From positions 1-42,351 of the forward strand of contig JAIUMY010000017.1 of the NCBI GenBank assembly GCA_022565335.1: DNA of 42,351 nt, in the 5' to 3' direction. The position numbers were made by a program, and so were the translations under genes. The DNA is from Opitutales bacterium (lineage in GTDB: Bacteria; Verrucomicrobiota; Verrucomicrobiia; Opitutales; T3Sed10-336). Below the pieces are notes generated by a model. The model saw nothing but the letters and a program-made list of their open reading frames with translations, was not told where the DNA came from and made no database searches. Shown here one piece after another: positions 31,590 to 40,323 of the stretch (position 1 is the stretch's first letter; the number at the start of each line of letters is the position of its first letter).

Positions 31590-32045
31590 TCACTTTCCAC
31601 TTTTGGCCCGTGAATCCAGCAGAAGCGTAATCGGCCCGTCATTGACCGATTCGACCTCCATCAAAGCACCAAATCGTCCGGCCGCCACCGTCAATCCTTC
31701 CCGGGCACGGAGATTTTCCAAAAAGTATCGGTAGAGGGTCTCTCCCTTTTCCGGATTGGCCGCACGGTGCCAGGAGGGCTTGCCCCCTTTCCGGCAATTG
31801 GCGAAAAGGGTAAACTGACTAACCACCAAAAGGCTTCCACCCGCTTCCGCCACGCAAACCTCCGGTCCCCCGGACACCGGAAACATGCGAAGTGACAGAA
31901 TTCGGCGGATCAGCCAGTCTGCATCCTCGCCTTGGTCATCCTGTCCAACGCCAAGGTAGACCAACCAACCGCGCCCAATGGCCCCTGCCAGCTCGCTACC
32001 GACACGCACTTTGGCCGAAGTAACCCTCTGCAAAACCGCCTTCAT
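31590..32045 (-). CDS. dtd: D-aminoacyl-tRNA deacylase
   Basis: DTD removes D-amino acids (and glycine mischarged on tRNA-Ala) from tRNA. The 151-residue protein has the full signature: MKAVLQRVTSAKVRV at the start, SQFTLFANCRKGGKPSWHRAA at 76-96 with the catalytic-site motif SQFTLFA, and NDGPITLLLD at 135-144 carrying the Gly-cis-Pro element that reads chirality. An XRE-family regulator gene ends 27 bases upstream on the same strand, so the two are probably cotranscribed. Confidence 0.96.
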   Translation of the reverse strand: MKAVLQRVTSAKVRVGSELAGAIGRGWLVYLGVGQDDQGEDADWLIRRILSLRMFPVSGGPEVCVAEAGGSLLVVSQFTLFANCRKGGKPSWHRAANPEKGETLYRYFLENLRAREGLTVAAGRFGALMEVESVNDGPITLLLDSRAKSGK

Positions 32046-32072
32046 GCACGGTATGCCGTCTTCGCCGGGAAA

Positions 32073-32486
32073 TTACTCAAAATCCCCTTCTTCACGCGGG
32101 AAGTCGACGAAAGGACGTTTATCCAGAGGAAAGGTCAGCTTTAGTTGGGTCGTTATGTAACCCTCTAAATCACGATCTCCCTCGGCTGCTTTCCAAACCT
32201 TCCGCAGATACTCAATTGCCGGATTTTCACCCACCAGGGTATTTGTCCGACCAATCATCGGGGTCTTTGCGGGAGGATTGACCGCAAGCTCACGGTCTAT
32301 CCTTTGGGCAAGCTCAACCAGCGATTGGCTGGGTTCTTTACGACCGGTTTCGATCTGACAAATGTAGTTTTTTGAAACCTTTACCATATCCGCCAATTCC
32401 GCTTGAGTAAGGCGGTATCGTTTACGCATTTGTAAAAAATCGAATTTTGGTGAAATTTCCTGGTTCAATGAAGTGTTTGAGTGCAT
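32073..32486 (-). CDS. XRE-family HTH regulator
   Basis: The 137-residue protein has one Cro/C1-type HTH at about 20-70: MRKRYRLTQAELADMVKVSKNYICQIETGRKEPSQSLVELAQRI, a textbook example. The C-terminal half (70-137) is unfamiliar: it includes MIGRTNTLVGENPAIEYLRKVWKAAEGDRDLEGYITTQLK and ends with an acidic tail, and may bind a ligand or partner. ATG at 32486; the upstream stretch is AT-rich with TATGAT as a possible -10. Target genes unknown; dtd directly downstream is the obvious candidate, and autoregulation is common for this family. Confidence 0.88.
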   Translation of the reverse strand: MHSNTSLNQEISPKFDFLQMRKRYRLTQAELADMVKVSKNYICQIETGRKEPSQSLVELAQRIDRELAVNPPAKTPMIGRTNTLVGENPAIEYLRKVWKAAEGDRDLEGYITTQLKLTFPLDKRPFVDFPREEGDFE

Positions 32487-32891
32487 TGATTTATATTATT
32501 TTTTTAGATCATATTTTATGCCTTAGAAAGGAGTTCTCTACAAGCAAAAACCAACAGTATTGTGTCCTTAAAACAGATAGAGTTCCGAAACCAACGACAA
32601 AAAGGCATATAAATTCTCAAAATCTCTCCCCTCCTCTCCCAAAGGGCTAAATTGTATACTTTTGTTACGTTTATCTTTTAAGCAGGAAAGTTATTCTTCT
32701 TAAAACAAAACAAGAAATCGCCTTTAGTAAAGTCCCCGTAAAGCTATAAATAGTCCCATAAGGTCCTCGGACGCATTCGTTCCAGACTCTAACCCGATCC
32801 GTCAAATAGGATAAAGTTTACGATTGTTCGCATTGAAAAAATCGCTTTCGAGCGCCCTCCGCCGCTCCCCAAAAGAATATATACTTAACAA
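32487..32891. other. AT-rich intergenic region without a gene
   Basis: This 405-bp gap lies between the XRE gene start and the 3' end of thrB. It is clearly more AT-rich than its surroundings. I see a possible -10 (TATGAT, minus strand, near 32506) for the XRE gene and a weak terminator near 32836, but no open frame, RNA gene or long repeat that I can support. Confidence 0.6.
32836..32855 (-). terminator. Weak candidate terminator after thrB
   Basis: On the minus strand a short CGCT-CGAA-AGCG hairpin is followed by a run of six Ts. The stem is only 4 bp with a stable tetraloop, so efficiency is doubtful. It lies 37 bases after the thrB stop. Confidence 0.3.
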
Positions 32892-33791
32892 TCAACCCGA
32901 ACAGTCTATTGCCCGCATTCCCTCATTGTCCGCTTTGACCAAAAACGAGATGGCTGGAATGGAGCGGTCTTCAAAAATTTGCTCCATGGCCAGTTTGACT
33001 TGTTCTTGGCGTTCCTCTGAAACCATGGCTACCAGAGAAGAGCCACTCCCGCTCAACCAGGTTCCCCAAGCGCCGGAATTCTTGGCGGCAACCAAGGCCT
33101 CTTTTCCCCCGGGAATGGCATTGAGTCGGTAAGGTTGGTGAATATGTTCAGACAAATCCACCTTCGCCAGTCTTTGAAAATCCCCCGAAAGAAAAGCACC
33201 GAGAAAATAACTCAGGGAATTCAGACTTTGCACAACCTCCTTAAAAGGAAGATTTGCGGGCAGGACAGAGCGGGAATCTTTGGTTTTCACTTCCATTTCC
33301 GGACTGACCAAAACAAAAGAAAGCTCGTTTGAAACCGGGAACTTTAAAAAATCGTCCAAAACCCAGCTGTCGGGTTTCAGTTTTGCAACGGTCAGACCAC
33401 CAAAAATGGAGGCCACCGCATTATCCGGATGGCCTTCGAGCATAGTCACCTCGCGGGCAATAGCCTCCCGGCTCAAATTGGTTCCCATAAGCTGGTTCAA
33501 AGCGGCGAAAATTCCTGCCCTTACCGTTACACTCGAACCCAACCCCCTCGAACGGGGAACCGAACCTGAAACATTCACCGAAAAAGCCTCAACGGGTTTA
33601 CCGGTAAGGTCGAAAAAGGCTTGGCCCACCGTTTCGAAAAAGGCCTTGTTCTCTTGGTTTTCGCCACGGTCCGACTCCTCAAAGGTCACCTTTACCTCAT
33701 TATAGAGCGACAAGGCCATGCCCAGGGTATCAAAGCCCGACCCCAAATTGGAAGTACTGGCAGGAACTAGGAAAGAAGAGGAACGACTCAT
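32892..33791 (-). CDS. thrB: Homoserine kinase
   Basis: ThrB phosphorylates L-homoserine on the way to threonine. It is a 299-residue GHMP kinase. Marks: VPASTSNLGSGFDTLGMAL at 9-27 (homoserine kinase opening), the ATP-binding PRSRGLGSSVTV at 79-90, EGHPDNAVASIFGGL at about 114-128, and GAWGTWLSGSGSSLVAM near 241-257. All three GHMP motifs are readable. It ends the minus-strand group rpoZ-smpB-thrB; the smpB stop is 11 bases upstream of its ATG. No thrA or thrC is present in the window. Confidence 0.95.
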   Translation of the reverse strand: MSRSSSFLVPASTSNLGSGFDTLGMALSLYNEVKVTFEESDRGENQENKAFFETVGQAFFDLTGKPVEAFSVNVSGSVPRSRGLGSSVTVRAGIFAALNQLMGTNLSREAIAREVTMLEGHPDNAVASIFGGLTVAKLKPDSWVLDDFLKFPVSNELSFVLVSPEMEVKTKDSRSVLPANLPFKEVVQSLNSLSYFLGAFLSGDFQRLAKVDLSEHIHQPYRLNAIPGGKEALVAAKNSGAWGTWLSGSGSSLVAMVSEERQEQVKLAMEQIFEDRSIPAISFLVKADNEGMRAIDCSG

Positions 33792-33802
33792 GGTAAAAAG
33801 CT

Positions 33803-34276
33803 TTAGCGACGGCCTCGCAAATCCCGCTCGACGTCCATCATCTGAGCTTTCTTTTTGAGGTCCTCTCTCTTGTCATACATTTTTTTGCCTTTGCCAATCC
33901 CCAATTCAATCTTAAGCAACCCCTTTTTAAAATACGCTTTCAAAGGCACCAAGACCGAGCCCTTTTGATTCACTTCGGTTTCCAGTTGCCGGATTTGCTT
34001 ACGGTGCAAAAGAAGTTTACGTGGTCGGGTCGGATTGTGATTGTTGAGATTGCCAAAGGAATAGGTGGCTATTTGAAAATGATACAAAATCACTTCCCCC
34101 TTTTCGATCCGCGCGAAGGAGTCGGTCAACTGCCCTTTGCCTTCCCGCAAAGATTTAATTTCCGTGCCCAGCAGCTTTATCCCAACTTCCAGCGAATCTT
34201 CGATCAAATAATCGCGGCGCGCCTTGGCGTTCCGAAATTCTTTAAACCGATTCCCTTCTTTTTTTTTTGCGCTCAC
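33803..34276 (-). CDS. smpB: SsrA-binding protein
   Basis: SmpB binds tmRNA and delivers it to stalled ribosomes. From the GTG at 34276 it has 157 residues, the normal size. Typical motifs are NAKARRDYLIEDSLEVGIKL, GTEIKSLREGKGQLTDSFA, NNHNPTRPRKLLLHRKQI and the basic C-terminal helix KKMYDKREDLKKKAQMMDVERDL. TTG at 34291 is an alternative start, six bases after the rpoZ stop. Right after the start lies a run of ten A residues encoding three lysines, a slippage-prone site. It sits between rpoZ and thrB. I found no tmRNA gene nearby. Confidence 0.95.
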   Translation of the reverse strand: MSAKKKEGNRFKEFRNAKARRDYLIEDSLEVGIKLLGTEIKSLREGKGQLTDSFARIEKGEVILYHFQIATYSFGNLNNHNPTRPRKLLLHRKQIRQLETEVNQKGSVLVPLKAYFKKGLLKIELGIGKGKKMYDKREDLKKKAQMMDVERDLRGRR

Positions 34277-34297
34277 CGCGTTCCGGAGCAACGGACC

Positions 34298-34501
34298 TTA
34301 CGAATCTGCCAACTCGTATCCAATCTGCCCCTCGATGATTTCCTTTAGGGCAATATCCTCCAGATCCAGTTTCTCAAGTGAATGAACCAGTGGCTTGAAA
34401 CCACCGTCTTTCAGCTGTTTAACCCGACGGGATACCACATTGATCAAAATGTAGGGGTCGGGAATGATTTCCTGGGCTTTTTGCAAATAGTCGTCTCTCA
34501 C
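34298..34501 (-). CDS. rpoZ: RNA polymerase omega subunit
   Basis: The 67-residue product reads RDDYLQKAQEIIPDPYILINVVSRRVKQL followed by LDLEDIALKEIIEGQIGYE, the core pattern of omega: the VSRRVRQL helix and the IALREI segment. It assists assembly of beta-prime into RNA polymerase and binds ppGpp in some species. The start is a GTG at 34501 with an AGAGGA ribosome site about 8 bases upstream. smpB follows closely. Upstream, in the 134-bp gap to murJ, lies a weak dyad AAGGGC/GCCCTT at 34546-34568. Confidence 0.9.
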   Translation of the reverse strand: MRDDYLQKAQEIIPDPYILINVVSRRVKQLKDGGFKPLVHSLEKLDLEDIALKEIIEGQIGYELADS

Positions 34502-34635
34502 GGCGCTTTCCTCTGGTTGGATGAAAACCAGTAATCAAAGCGAATAAGGGCCCCATGGTCAAGCCCTTTTACAAGAGAAGCGGAAATTCTCTCCGGCCAC
34601 CGGTTTTATTTTTTCCCCGCAGGCTCCGTAATTTT

Positions 34636-36210
34636 CTACGCGCCTTTTCCCTTTTGCCTTGGTCCCGGGCGCACCATTTTACTCAGCACCTGTTGCAGGT
34701 CCTTATATCCCTCCAACCGCAGCGCCCAAACAATCAGCCCGTAAAGTAAAATCCCCAACGGAACCAGGAGGCAAACCTCCACCACAGCGGCCCATTTCTC
34801 CGATTCGATCCACTGGGAAAACGCCGGCCACCAAACCAACACCCCAGCCATCACCCCTCCGGCAAAAAGAATTTTCAAAAGATCCTCCCAAATTCGGCCC
34901 ACCCGCAGTTCAGCCTGCGCCCGTGACAAATATAACTGCAGAAGCAAGGCCTGACCACTCATCGAGCACAAATTCGCCAAGGCGAGACCCGCCGTTCCCC
35001 AAATTCTCATGAAAACAAGACTACAGGCCAAATTCACCAGGAATGAGAGCCCCGCGATGCGTACCGGAGTCGAGGTGTTTTTTAACGAGTGAAACCCCCG
35101 GGTGGAAAACGACGCCCACGCATAAAAGGGAATGCTGAGCGCAAAGATAGCCAGAATAGGTCCGGTTTGCCGCACACTCTCGGCGCCAAACGCCCCCCAT
35201 TGGAAAAGCGCCGTCACGATAGGTTCACGGAGAACGATCAACCCAACTCCGGCCGGAATGGTAACCACAAAAATCAAGCGCAGCCCACGACGGTAGGCAG
35301 AACCCATCGCCGCCCAGTTGGCTTCCGAAGCATAGCGGGACAGCAATGGAAAAATCACCGTGGCCACGGCGATGGCAAAGACCCCCAATGGCAACTCCAT
35401 CAAGCGATTGGCTAAATACAAAAGGGAAACCGCAGCTTCATCGAGCGAAAAGGCCAGCATCCGTGAAACCACCACGTTGATCTGGAAAATCGCCGTTCCC
35501 GCCAATCCCGGCACCATGAGAAGAGCCACTTGCCGCAAACGGGCCGAACCCTCAAACGAAAGCCTCGGGCGCCACCCTTCACGGTAAAGGGCCCAAGCCG
35601 GAATTAAAAATTGTAGCAGCCCCCCAAAGAGTACGCCAGCGCAGAGAAAACCCATTTTCTGCCCCGGCGTCTCACCCCACCAAAGCGCCGCCCCACCCAA
35701 AAAAAACAATATGGAAAGGTTCAGCCACACCGCCGACAAGGCGGGCACCGCGAACCGCTGCAAAACATTCAGGGCCGCTGATACCATCGCCGCCAGGGCT
35801 ATGAAAATCAAATAGGGAAACAGAATCTTTCCCAACTCGGCACCCTCATACCACCGTTGAGGCAATCCGGGCCAAAAAGGCAGTAGAAAGAAAACCAATA
35901 TCGCCAAACCACACAACAGAAGAGAGGTCAGTAAAAGCCAACTCATCACCTCATTCACCAACCCCCAAGCCCGGGCTTTCCCCTTTTCCTGAAGTTCGTC
36001 GGTATAGACCGGAACCAAAGCCGCATTCAATGACCCTTCCCCCAATAGCCTCCGAAACAAATTAGGCAGGGTAAACGCGAAAATAAAGGCCGAGTGTAAC
36101 GCCGTCGTGCCAAAAACCGCAAAGGTCAGGATATCCCGCAGCAACCCCAACACCCGGGAAAGGATGGTCGCGAGGGAAACAACACCAATACGGAGAAGGT
36201 TTTGGGACAT
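34636..36210 (-). CDS. murJ: Lipid II flippase MurJ
   Basis: MurJ flips the peptidoglycan precursor lipid II across the inner membrane. The protein is 524 residues with about 14 hydrophobic segments. The N-terminus has the diagnostic LSRVLGLLRDILTFAVFG (around residues 17-34), with the following LPNLFRRLLGEGSLNAALVPVYTDEL containing the conserved basic residues of helix 2. Later marks are VPGLAGTAIFQINVVVSRMLA and RLMELPLGVFAIAVATVIFPLLSRY. I start it at ATG 36210 (MSQNLLRIG) rather than the upstream TTG. It diverges from pta with 300 bases between. Confidence 0.95.
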   Translation of the reverse strand: MSQNLLRIGVVSLATILSRVLGLLRDILTFAVFGTTALHSAFIFAFTLPNLFRRLLGEGSLNAALVPVYTDELQEKGKARAWGLVNEVMSWLLLTSLLLCGLAILVFFLLPFWPGLPQRWYEGAELGKILFPYLIFIALAAMVSAALNVLQRFAVPALSAVWLNLSILFFLGGAALWWGETPGQKMGFLCAGVLFGGLLQFLIPAWALYREGWRPRLSFEGSARLRQVALLMVPGLAGTAIFQINVVVSRMLAFSLDEAAVSLLYLANRLMELPLGVFAIAVATVIFPLLSRYASEANWAAMGSAYRRGLRLIFVVTIPAGVGLIVLREPIVTALFQWGAFGAESVRQTGPILAIFALSIPFYAWASFSTRGFHSLKNTSTPVRIAGLSFLVNLACSLVFMRIWGTAGLALANLCSMSGQALLLQLYLSRAQAELRVGRIWEDLLKILFAGGVMAGVLVWWPAFSQWIESEKWAAVVEVCLLVPLGILLYGLIVWALRLEGYKDLQQVLSKMVRPGPRQKGKGA

Positions 36211-36510
36211 GCGCACATTCCGCAAACTTCTCCCCTTAAAGGCAAGCCCAAGCTTCTTTCACCGCAACAATTCCCCGAATCCCTCAAGAAATCGGGCTTT
36301 CCCTCTCTTGGAAATGCTTCCCATATTCTGATCCCCCCATTTTCCCCGATCATCTCCAGCATTATAATCCTTAATTCCCAATCCATAACGCCGTCCTCCC
36401 CCCCGGGGAGCACCGAAACAATTGCGATTTTGCGTTTGTCAGAAGACGTAAGCTTTGCTTATTTATAACTTTCCAACCCCACCCCGAAAAACTCCCAACT
36501 CATTTCTCTC
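36211..36510. other. Divergent intergenic region murJ/pta
   Basis: Three hundred bases separate the two starts. TTGTCA at 36436-36441 could be a -35 element for pta, with the AT-rich TTATTTATAAC some 17-22 bases downstream, but the -10 match is poor. No dyad, repeat or open frame stands out. Confidence 0.4.
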
Positions 36511-37548
36511 ATGTCTCTAATCGACCGCCTTACCGCTAAATTACAACGCCACCCGAAAAGGATTGTTTTTCCCGAAGGCTCCGACCCCCGCATCCTGCAA
36601 GCTGCCCGCCAGTTCAAAACGCGTCGCATGGGCGTGCCCATCCTCCTTGGGGATCGGTCGGTCATTAAGGACCGCGCCGCCAAACTGGATATCGATCTCA
36701 CCGGAATTCGCCTCATCGAACCGGAACGCAGTGAGAGTTTTCCTGATTTCGTCAGAAATCTTGAGAATGTTCGCCGCTATAAAGGTATGCATATGGAGGA
36801 AGCGACCGCAGCGATGAAAAACCCCAGCATCTTTGCCACCATGATGTTGGCAACGGCCCAAGCCGATGCCATTGTCTCCGGAGCCACGGCCTCAGCGTCC
36901 TCCGCCCTCCGCCCTCTTTTTCGAATCATTCCCCGGCAGGAAGGCGTGGAAACCGCCAGCTCCATGCTTATTCTCGATTTGGAAAATAAAGATTTGGGCC
37001 TGGATGGGGTCCTCTTCCTTGCCGATTGTGGCGTTTTACCCGATCCCACCGCTGAACAACTTGCTGATATCGCTATCACCACCGCGCGCATTGCCAATCA
37101 CCTGACCAATGAAGTTCCCCGGGTGGCCATGCTGGGCTTTTCCTCCAAAGCCAAAACCGCCAAACACCCGGCCATCGCCAAAATGCAGTCCGCCACCGCT
37201 TTGGCCAGGCAAAAGATCCGTTATTCCGGCGACCAATTCGAAATCGACGGCGAGATGCAGGTCGATGCCGCCCTGGATCGCCGCACTGCGGAAATCAAGG
37301 GAGTTGGCGGCTTTGTTGCGGGCCGTGCCAATGTTCTCATCTTTCCCGACCTCAACAGCGGAAACATTGCCGCTAAACTGGTCCAAACCATATCCGGAGC
37401 CAATGCCTACGGCCAAATTATTACCGGTTTGCAAAAACCTGCCGCGGAAGTAAGCCGGGGCATGAGCGCACATGACGTCTTCGGGGCGGCCACGATTGCT
37501 GGTTGCCAGGCCATTGATATACGCTTGTTGTATGGAAACCCTAATTAA
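36511..37548 (+). CDS. pta: Phosphate acetyltransferase, catalytic domain
   Basis: Pta interconverts acetyl-CoA and acetyl phosphate. The 345-residue protein is the short single-domain PTA_PTB form. The start RIVFPEGSDPRILQAARQF is typical, followed by DAIVSGATASASSALRPLFRII, LFLADCGVLPDPTAEQLADIAITTA, VAMLGFSSKAKTAKHP, EIDGEMQVDAAL and VLIFPDLNSGNIAAKLVQ; all are core active-site segments of the family. In E. coli the same enzyme has an N-terminal BioD-like/DRTGG regulatory region; here a separate gene encoding such a region follows 11 bases later. No acetate kinase gene is adjacent. Confidence 0.95.
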   Translation: MSLIDRLTAKLQRHPKRIVFPEGSDPRILQAARQFKTRRMGVPILLGDRSVIKDRAAKLDIDLTGIRLIEPERSESFPDFVRNLENVRRYKGMHMEEATAAMKNPSIFATMMLATAQADAIVSGATASASSALRPLFRIIPRQEGVETASSMLILDLENKDLGLDGVLFLADCGVLPDPTAEQLADIAITTARIANHLTNEVPRVAMLGFSSKAKTAKHPAIAKMQSATALARQKIRYSGDQFEIDGEMQVDAALDRRTAEIKGVGGFVAGRANVLIFPDLNSGNIAAKLVQTISGANAYGQIITGLQKPAAEVSRGMSAHDVFGAATIAGCQAIDIRLLYGNPN

Positions 37549-37559
37549 ACCCATTCACC

Positions 37560-38711
37560 ATGCCGCCCGCTGAACCCGAAGAACCAAAGGTTTTGATGGA
37601 AAAACCCATCAACCGGGAGACCAAACGCATTTTTGTTGCCGCTACCCGGCAAAACGACGGGAAAACCACCTCCTGCCTAGGGCTTTACGCCGCCCTGCAA
37701 GCGCGCTTCCCAAGAGTGGGCTTCATTAAACCGGTAGGACAAAGGTTTATCGAGGTCGATGGATTCAAAATTGATGAAGACTCCTTCTTACTTGATGCCA
37801 TTTATAAGGTGGACGTTCCCATCAGCTCAATGAGTCCCATTGCCATTGATTCGACCTTCACCCGGCGGTATCTGAAAAACCCCGGCACCGCACTCGGCAA
37901 GCTGGTCGATCAACTCTGCCGTTCTTTTGACCGGGTTTCCTGGGAAAAAGATTTTACCCTCATCGAAGGAACGGGCCACGCCGGGGTGGGATCCGTCTTC
38001 GACCTTTCCAATGCCCGGGTGGCCAAAATCCTCGGAGCCAAAGTGATCATTGTTTCCCAAGGCGGCATTGGCCGCCCGGTCGATGAAATCTCTTTAAACA
38101 AAGCCCTCTTTGATAAGGAAGGCGTCGAAGTCATCGGAGCGATCATCAACAAGGTTCAAGGCGATAAAATGGAGATGGTGCAGGACTTTGCGGGACGGGC
38201 CCTAAAGCGTATTGGCATTCCGTTGCTGGGGGTTTTACCAATCCAACGTATGTTGACGGCTCCCAACTTAGGCCAGGTTGCCGAAGAAATAAAAGGCCGC
38301 TGGATTAACGGCAAAGCGGATGGCGAGGATGAACGCATCATGAGGTTTGTTATTGGGGCTATGACCGCCAAAGGTGTTATCGATTACCTCCAACCCGGGG
38401 TCTTGATTATCACTCCGGGCGACCGCGACGACATTCTCCTGGCCGCTATCGCCAATGCGGGAATCTCCGGAAAAAAAGTTATCTCCGGGATCATTCTTAC
38501 ACGCGATATCATGCCCCATCCCAAACTAATGGAACTGCTCGCCCAAACCAATATTCCGGTAATCGCCGCAGTTGAGGACAGCTACGCCATCGCCTCCAAA
38601 ATCGCCGGAATGACCATCAAAACCCAGCCACGGGACAAAGACAAATTCCCCATCATCAAAAACCTGATCAACGATCATGTCGATATGGATACGCTGATCA
38701 ATTCGTTTTGA
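37560..38711 (+). CDS. P-loop (BioD-like) plus DRTGG protein, counterpart of Pta N-terminal region
   Basis: The 383-residue product matches the N-terminal regulatory part of long Pta enzymes. Residues about 20-240 form a BioD-like P-loop NTPase: IFVAATRQNDGKTTSCLGLY with a Walker A-type GKTT, VGFIKPVGQRF, DFTLIEGTGHAGVGS and VIGAIINKVQGDKM. Residues about 265-375 form a DRTGG-type domain with RFVIGAMTAKGVIDYLQPGVLIITPGDRDD. In long Pta proteins these regions tune activity. Encoded immediately after the catalytic gene, it probably forms a complex with it. ATG 37560 gives a disordered N-terminal lead; ATG 37596 is an alternative. Confidence 0.85.
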   Translation: MPPAEPEEPKVLMEKPINRETKRIFVAATRQNDGKTTSCLGLYAALQARFPRVGFIKPVGQRFIEVDGFKIDEDSFLLDAIYKVDVPISSMSPIAIDSTFTRRYLKNPGTALGKLVDQLCRSFDRVSWEKDFTLIEGTGHAGVGSVFDLSNARVAKILGAKVIIVSQGGIGRPVDEISLNKALFDKEGVEVIGAIINKVQGDKMEMVQDFAGRALKRIGIPLLGVLPIQRMLTAPNLGQVAEEIKGRWINGKADGEDERIMRFVIGAMTAKGVIDYLQPGVLIITPGDRDDILLAAIANAGISGKKVISGIILTRDIMPHPKLMELLAQTNIPVIAAVEDSYAIASKIAGMTIKTQPRDKDKFPIIKNLINDHVDMDTLINSF

Positions 38712-38832
38712 GAATAAACTTCTTTCCCCCTTCACAATTCTTTATCCGTTCTGGAAAAAAGAGCCTTCAGCTGGTAAGCCAGATCCTTTTGACCATGTCC
38801 CGCACAAACCGAACAGAGCCAACGCAGTACTC

Positions 38833-39756
38833 ATGAAGCCAGGGAATGACAAGGGCGGAAATGAACGCCTTTCCACCGAAGACTCCTCCTCTCCTCCTCT
38901 TTTGGATACCCGGGCCATCCTTAGGAAAATCGAACATTCCCCCATCCGAAAACTCGGCCAAAACTTTCTGACCGACCCCAACATCATCCGCAAGTCATTG
39001 GAACTCGCCCAAGTTACGGCCAAAGATACGATAGTTGAAATCGGTCCCGGATTGGGCACCCTCACCAGGGCTCTGCTGCAAAAAGGAGCTACCGTCCACG
39101 CGGTGGAAAAAGATCCCGCTTTAACCCAATGGCTTCGAAATGATTTGTGTCCTCACTACCCGGATACATTCCACCTTACGGAAGGAGACGCCTTGCAATA
39201 CCCAACCGCCGGATTGCTGAACAGTGCAGACTACAAAATCGTCGCCAACCTTCCCTATGCTATCAGCACCCCCTGGATCGAAAAAGTCCTGGCATGGCCT
39301 GAGTTGCCTTCCGTAATGGTCCTTATGCTACAGAAAGAGACCGCCGATCGATTTGCCGCATCCGCGGGAACCAAACATTTTTCCGCTATCACCATACTCT
39401 TGCAAGAGGCCTACAACTTTGCCCCCGGCCACCGCGTTTCCGCAAGATGTTTTCATCCGGTCCCCAAAATAGATTCCTACCTTTTACACCTCCGGAAAAA
39501 AGATCACCCGGTTTTTTTCGATAACGGACAAAAGGACTTCCTCCGGAGAGTGTTTACCCAAAGACGCAAACAACTCGGCGGCCAACTACGGAAACTACTC
39601 CCCGGGCTGCCCCCTGCCCAATGGGAGGCTTTTTTAATCAAAGAAGGGTATTCGGCCCAAAGCCGCGCCGAAGAAATCCCCCCAACGGCGTGGGTTGCAT
39701 TATTGCGCCTCCGGGAAAAACATCTGCAAAAGGCCATTTCCTCCGATCATGACTAG
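38833..39756 (+). CDS. rsmA: 16S rRNA dimethyladenosine transferase (KsgA/RsmA)
   Basis: RsmA dimethylates two adjacent adenines in helix 45 of 16S rRNA (A1518/A1519). The 307-residue protein begins with a 35-residue hydrophilic extension, then the family opening KLGQNFLTDPNIIRK (40-54). The SAM-binding motif VEIGPGLGTLT is at 68-78, acidic VEKDPAL at 91-97, GDALQ at 118-122 and catalytic NLPYAIST at 139-146. The C-terminal helical domain shows FHPVPKIDSYLLHL and VFTQRRKQLGGQL. The start is ATG 38833. It converges with the lipoprotein gene, four bases between the two stop ends. Confidence 0.96.
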   Translation: MKPGNDKGGNERLSTEDSSSPPLLDTRAILRKIEHSPIRKLGQNFLTDPNIIRKSLELAQVTAKDTIVEIGPGLGTLTRALLQKGATVHAVEKDPALTQWLRNDLCPHYPDTFHLTEGDALQYPTAGLLNSADYKIVANLPYAISTPWIEKVLAWPELPSVMVLMLQKETADRFAASAGTKHFSAITILLQEAYNFAPGHRVSARCFHPVPKIDSYLLHLRKKDHPVFFDNGQKDFLRRVFTQRRKQLGGQLRKLLPGLPPAQWEAFLIKEGYSAQSRAEEIPPTAWVALLRLREKHLQKAISSDHD

Positions 39757-39760
39757 CCCC

Positions 39761-40201
39761 CTACCGACCACGACGGCTTTCCCCAAATTCGACCAAAATC
39801 TCATCCCGGAAAACTAGCCGCATTTTCTCGTAGAATTGCTGGCGCGTGCGGTCAACTTGTCGACGGTGATAAGTACGACTGAATCTCGCAAAATCACGGA
39901 CTTGGTAAGAATCAACCACCAGAAAACTCCCCAAATAAATCCAATGAGTTTCGGTCTCCTCCATCGTCACCCTGCGCTGCACCTGATCCGGATTGCCCAA
40001 GGCCAGCCGAACCATCTCCGTACTGAACCCCAAAGCAATCTCACCATTTAAAATTTTATTCTGCTCTTCCTCGGATAAACTGGAAAAGTAAAGTTCATTT
40101 TCCGCGACCCGCTGTTCCGGAGTACTCGCACACCCCGCTAACAGAGCGAAAACCACGAAAGCGCAAAGACAAAGGAACGGGAGATGTTTTATTTTTGTCA
40201 T
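39761..40201 (-). CDS. OmlA/SmpA-like outer-membrane lipoprotein
   Basis: The 146-residue product has a lipoprotein signal: basic MTKIKHL, hydrophobic core, then the lipobox LLAGC with Cys24 as the acylated residue. The mature part contains KILNGEIALGFSTEMVRLALGNPDQVQRR, the helix-turn motif of the SmpA/OmlA/BamE-like fold (the small lipoproteins that support the BAM complex), followed by ETHWIYLGSFL. The C-terminal third is strongly basic and helical (FARFSRTYHRRQVDRTRQQFYEKMRLVF). A BAM accessory role is possible but not shown; many OmlA-fold proteins have other jobs. ATG at 40201. Confidence 0.85.
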   Translation of the reverse strand: MTKIKHLPFLCLCAFVVFALLAGCASTPEQRVAENELYFSSLSEEEQNKILNGEIALGFSTEMVRLALGNPDQVQRRVTMEETETHWIYLGSFLVVDSYQVRDFARFSRTYHRRQVDRTRQQFYEKMRLVFRDEILVEFGESRRGR

Positions 40202-40323
40202 GACTCAATACTGACCGCAAAAACAACCCCAGGTGCTGATTATTCTTCCGGAGATGCTAATATCAATTGATTTTCCCTCCAAACTCCTTACCCTCAAGCT
40301 ATAACTCTCATCCCCTTACAGCC

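Noticed and set aside
34261-34635. tmRNA (ssrA) beside smpB
   Set aside because: The gap to murJ is short and contains no tRNA-Ala-like ends.
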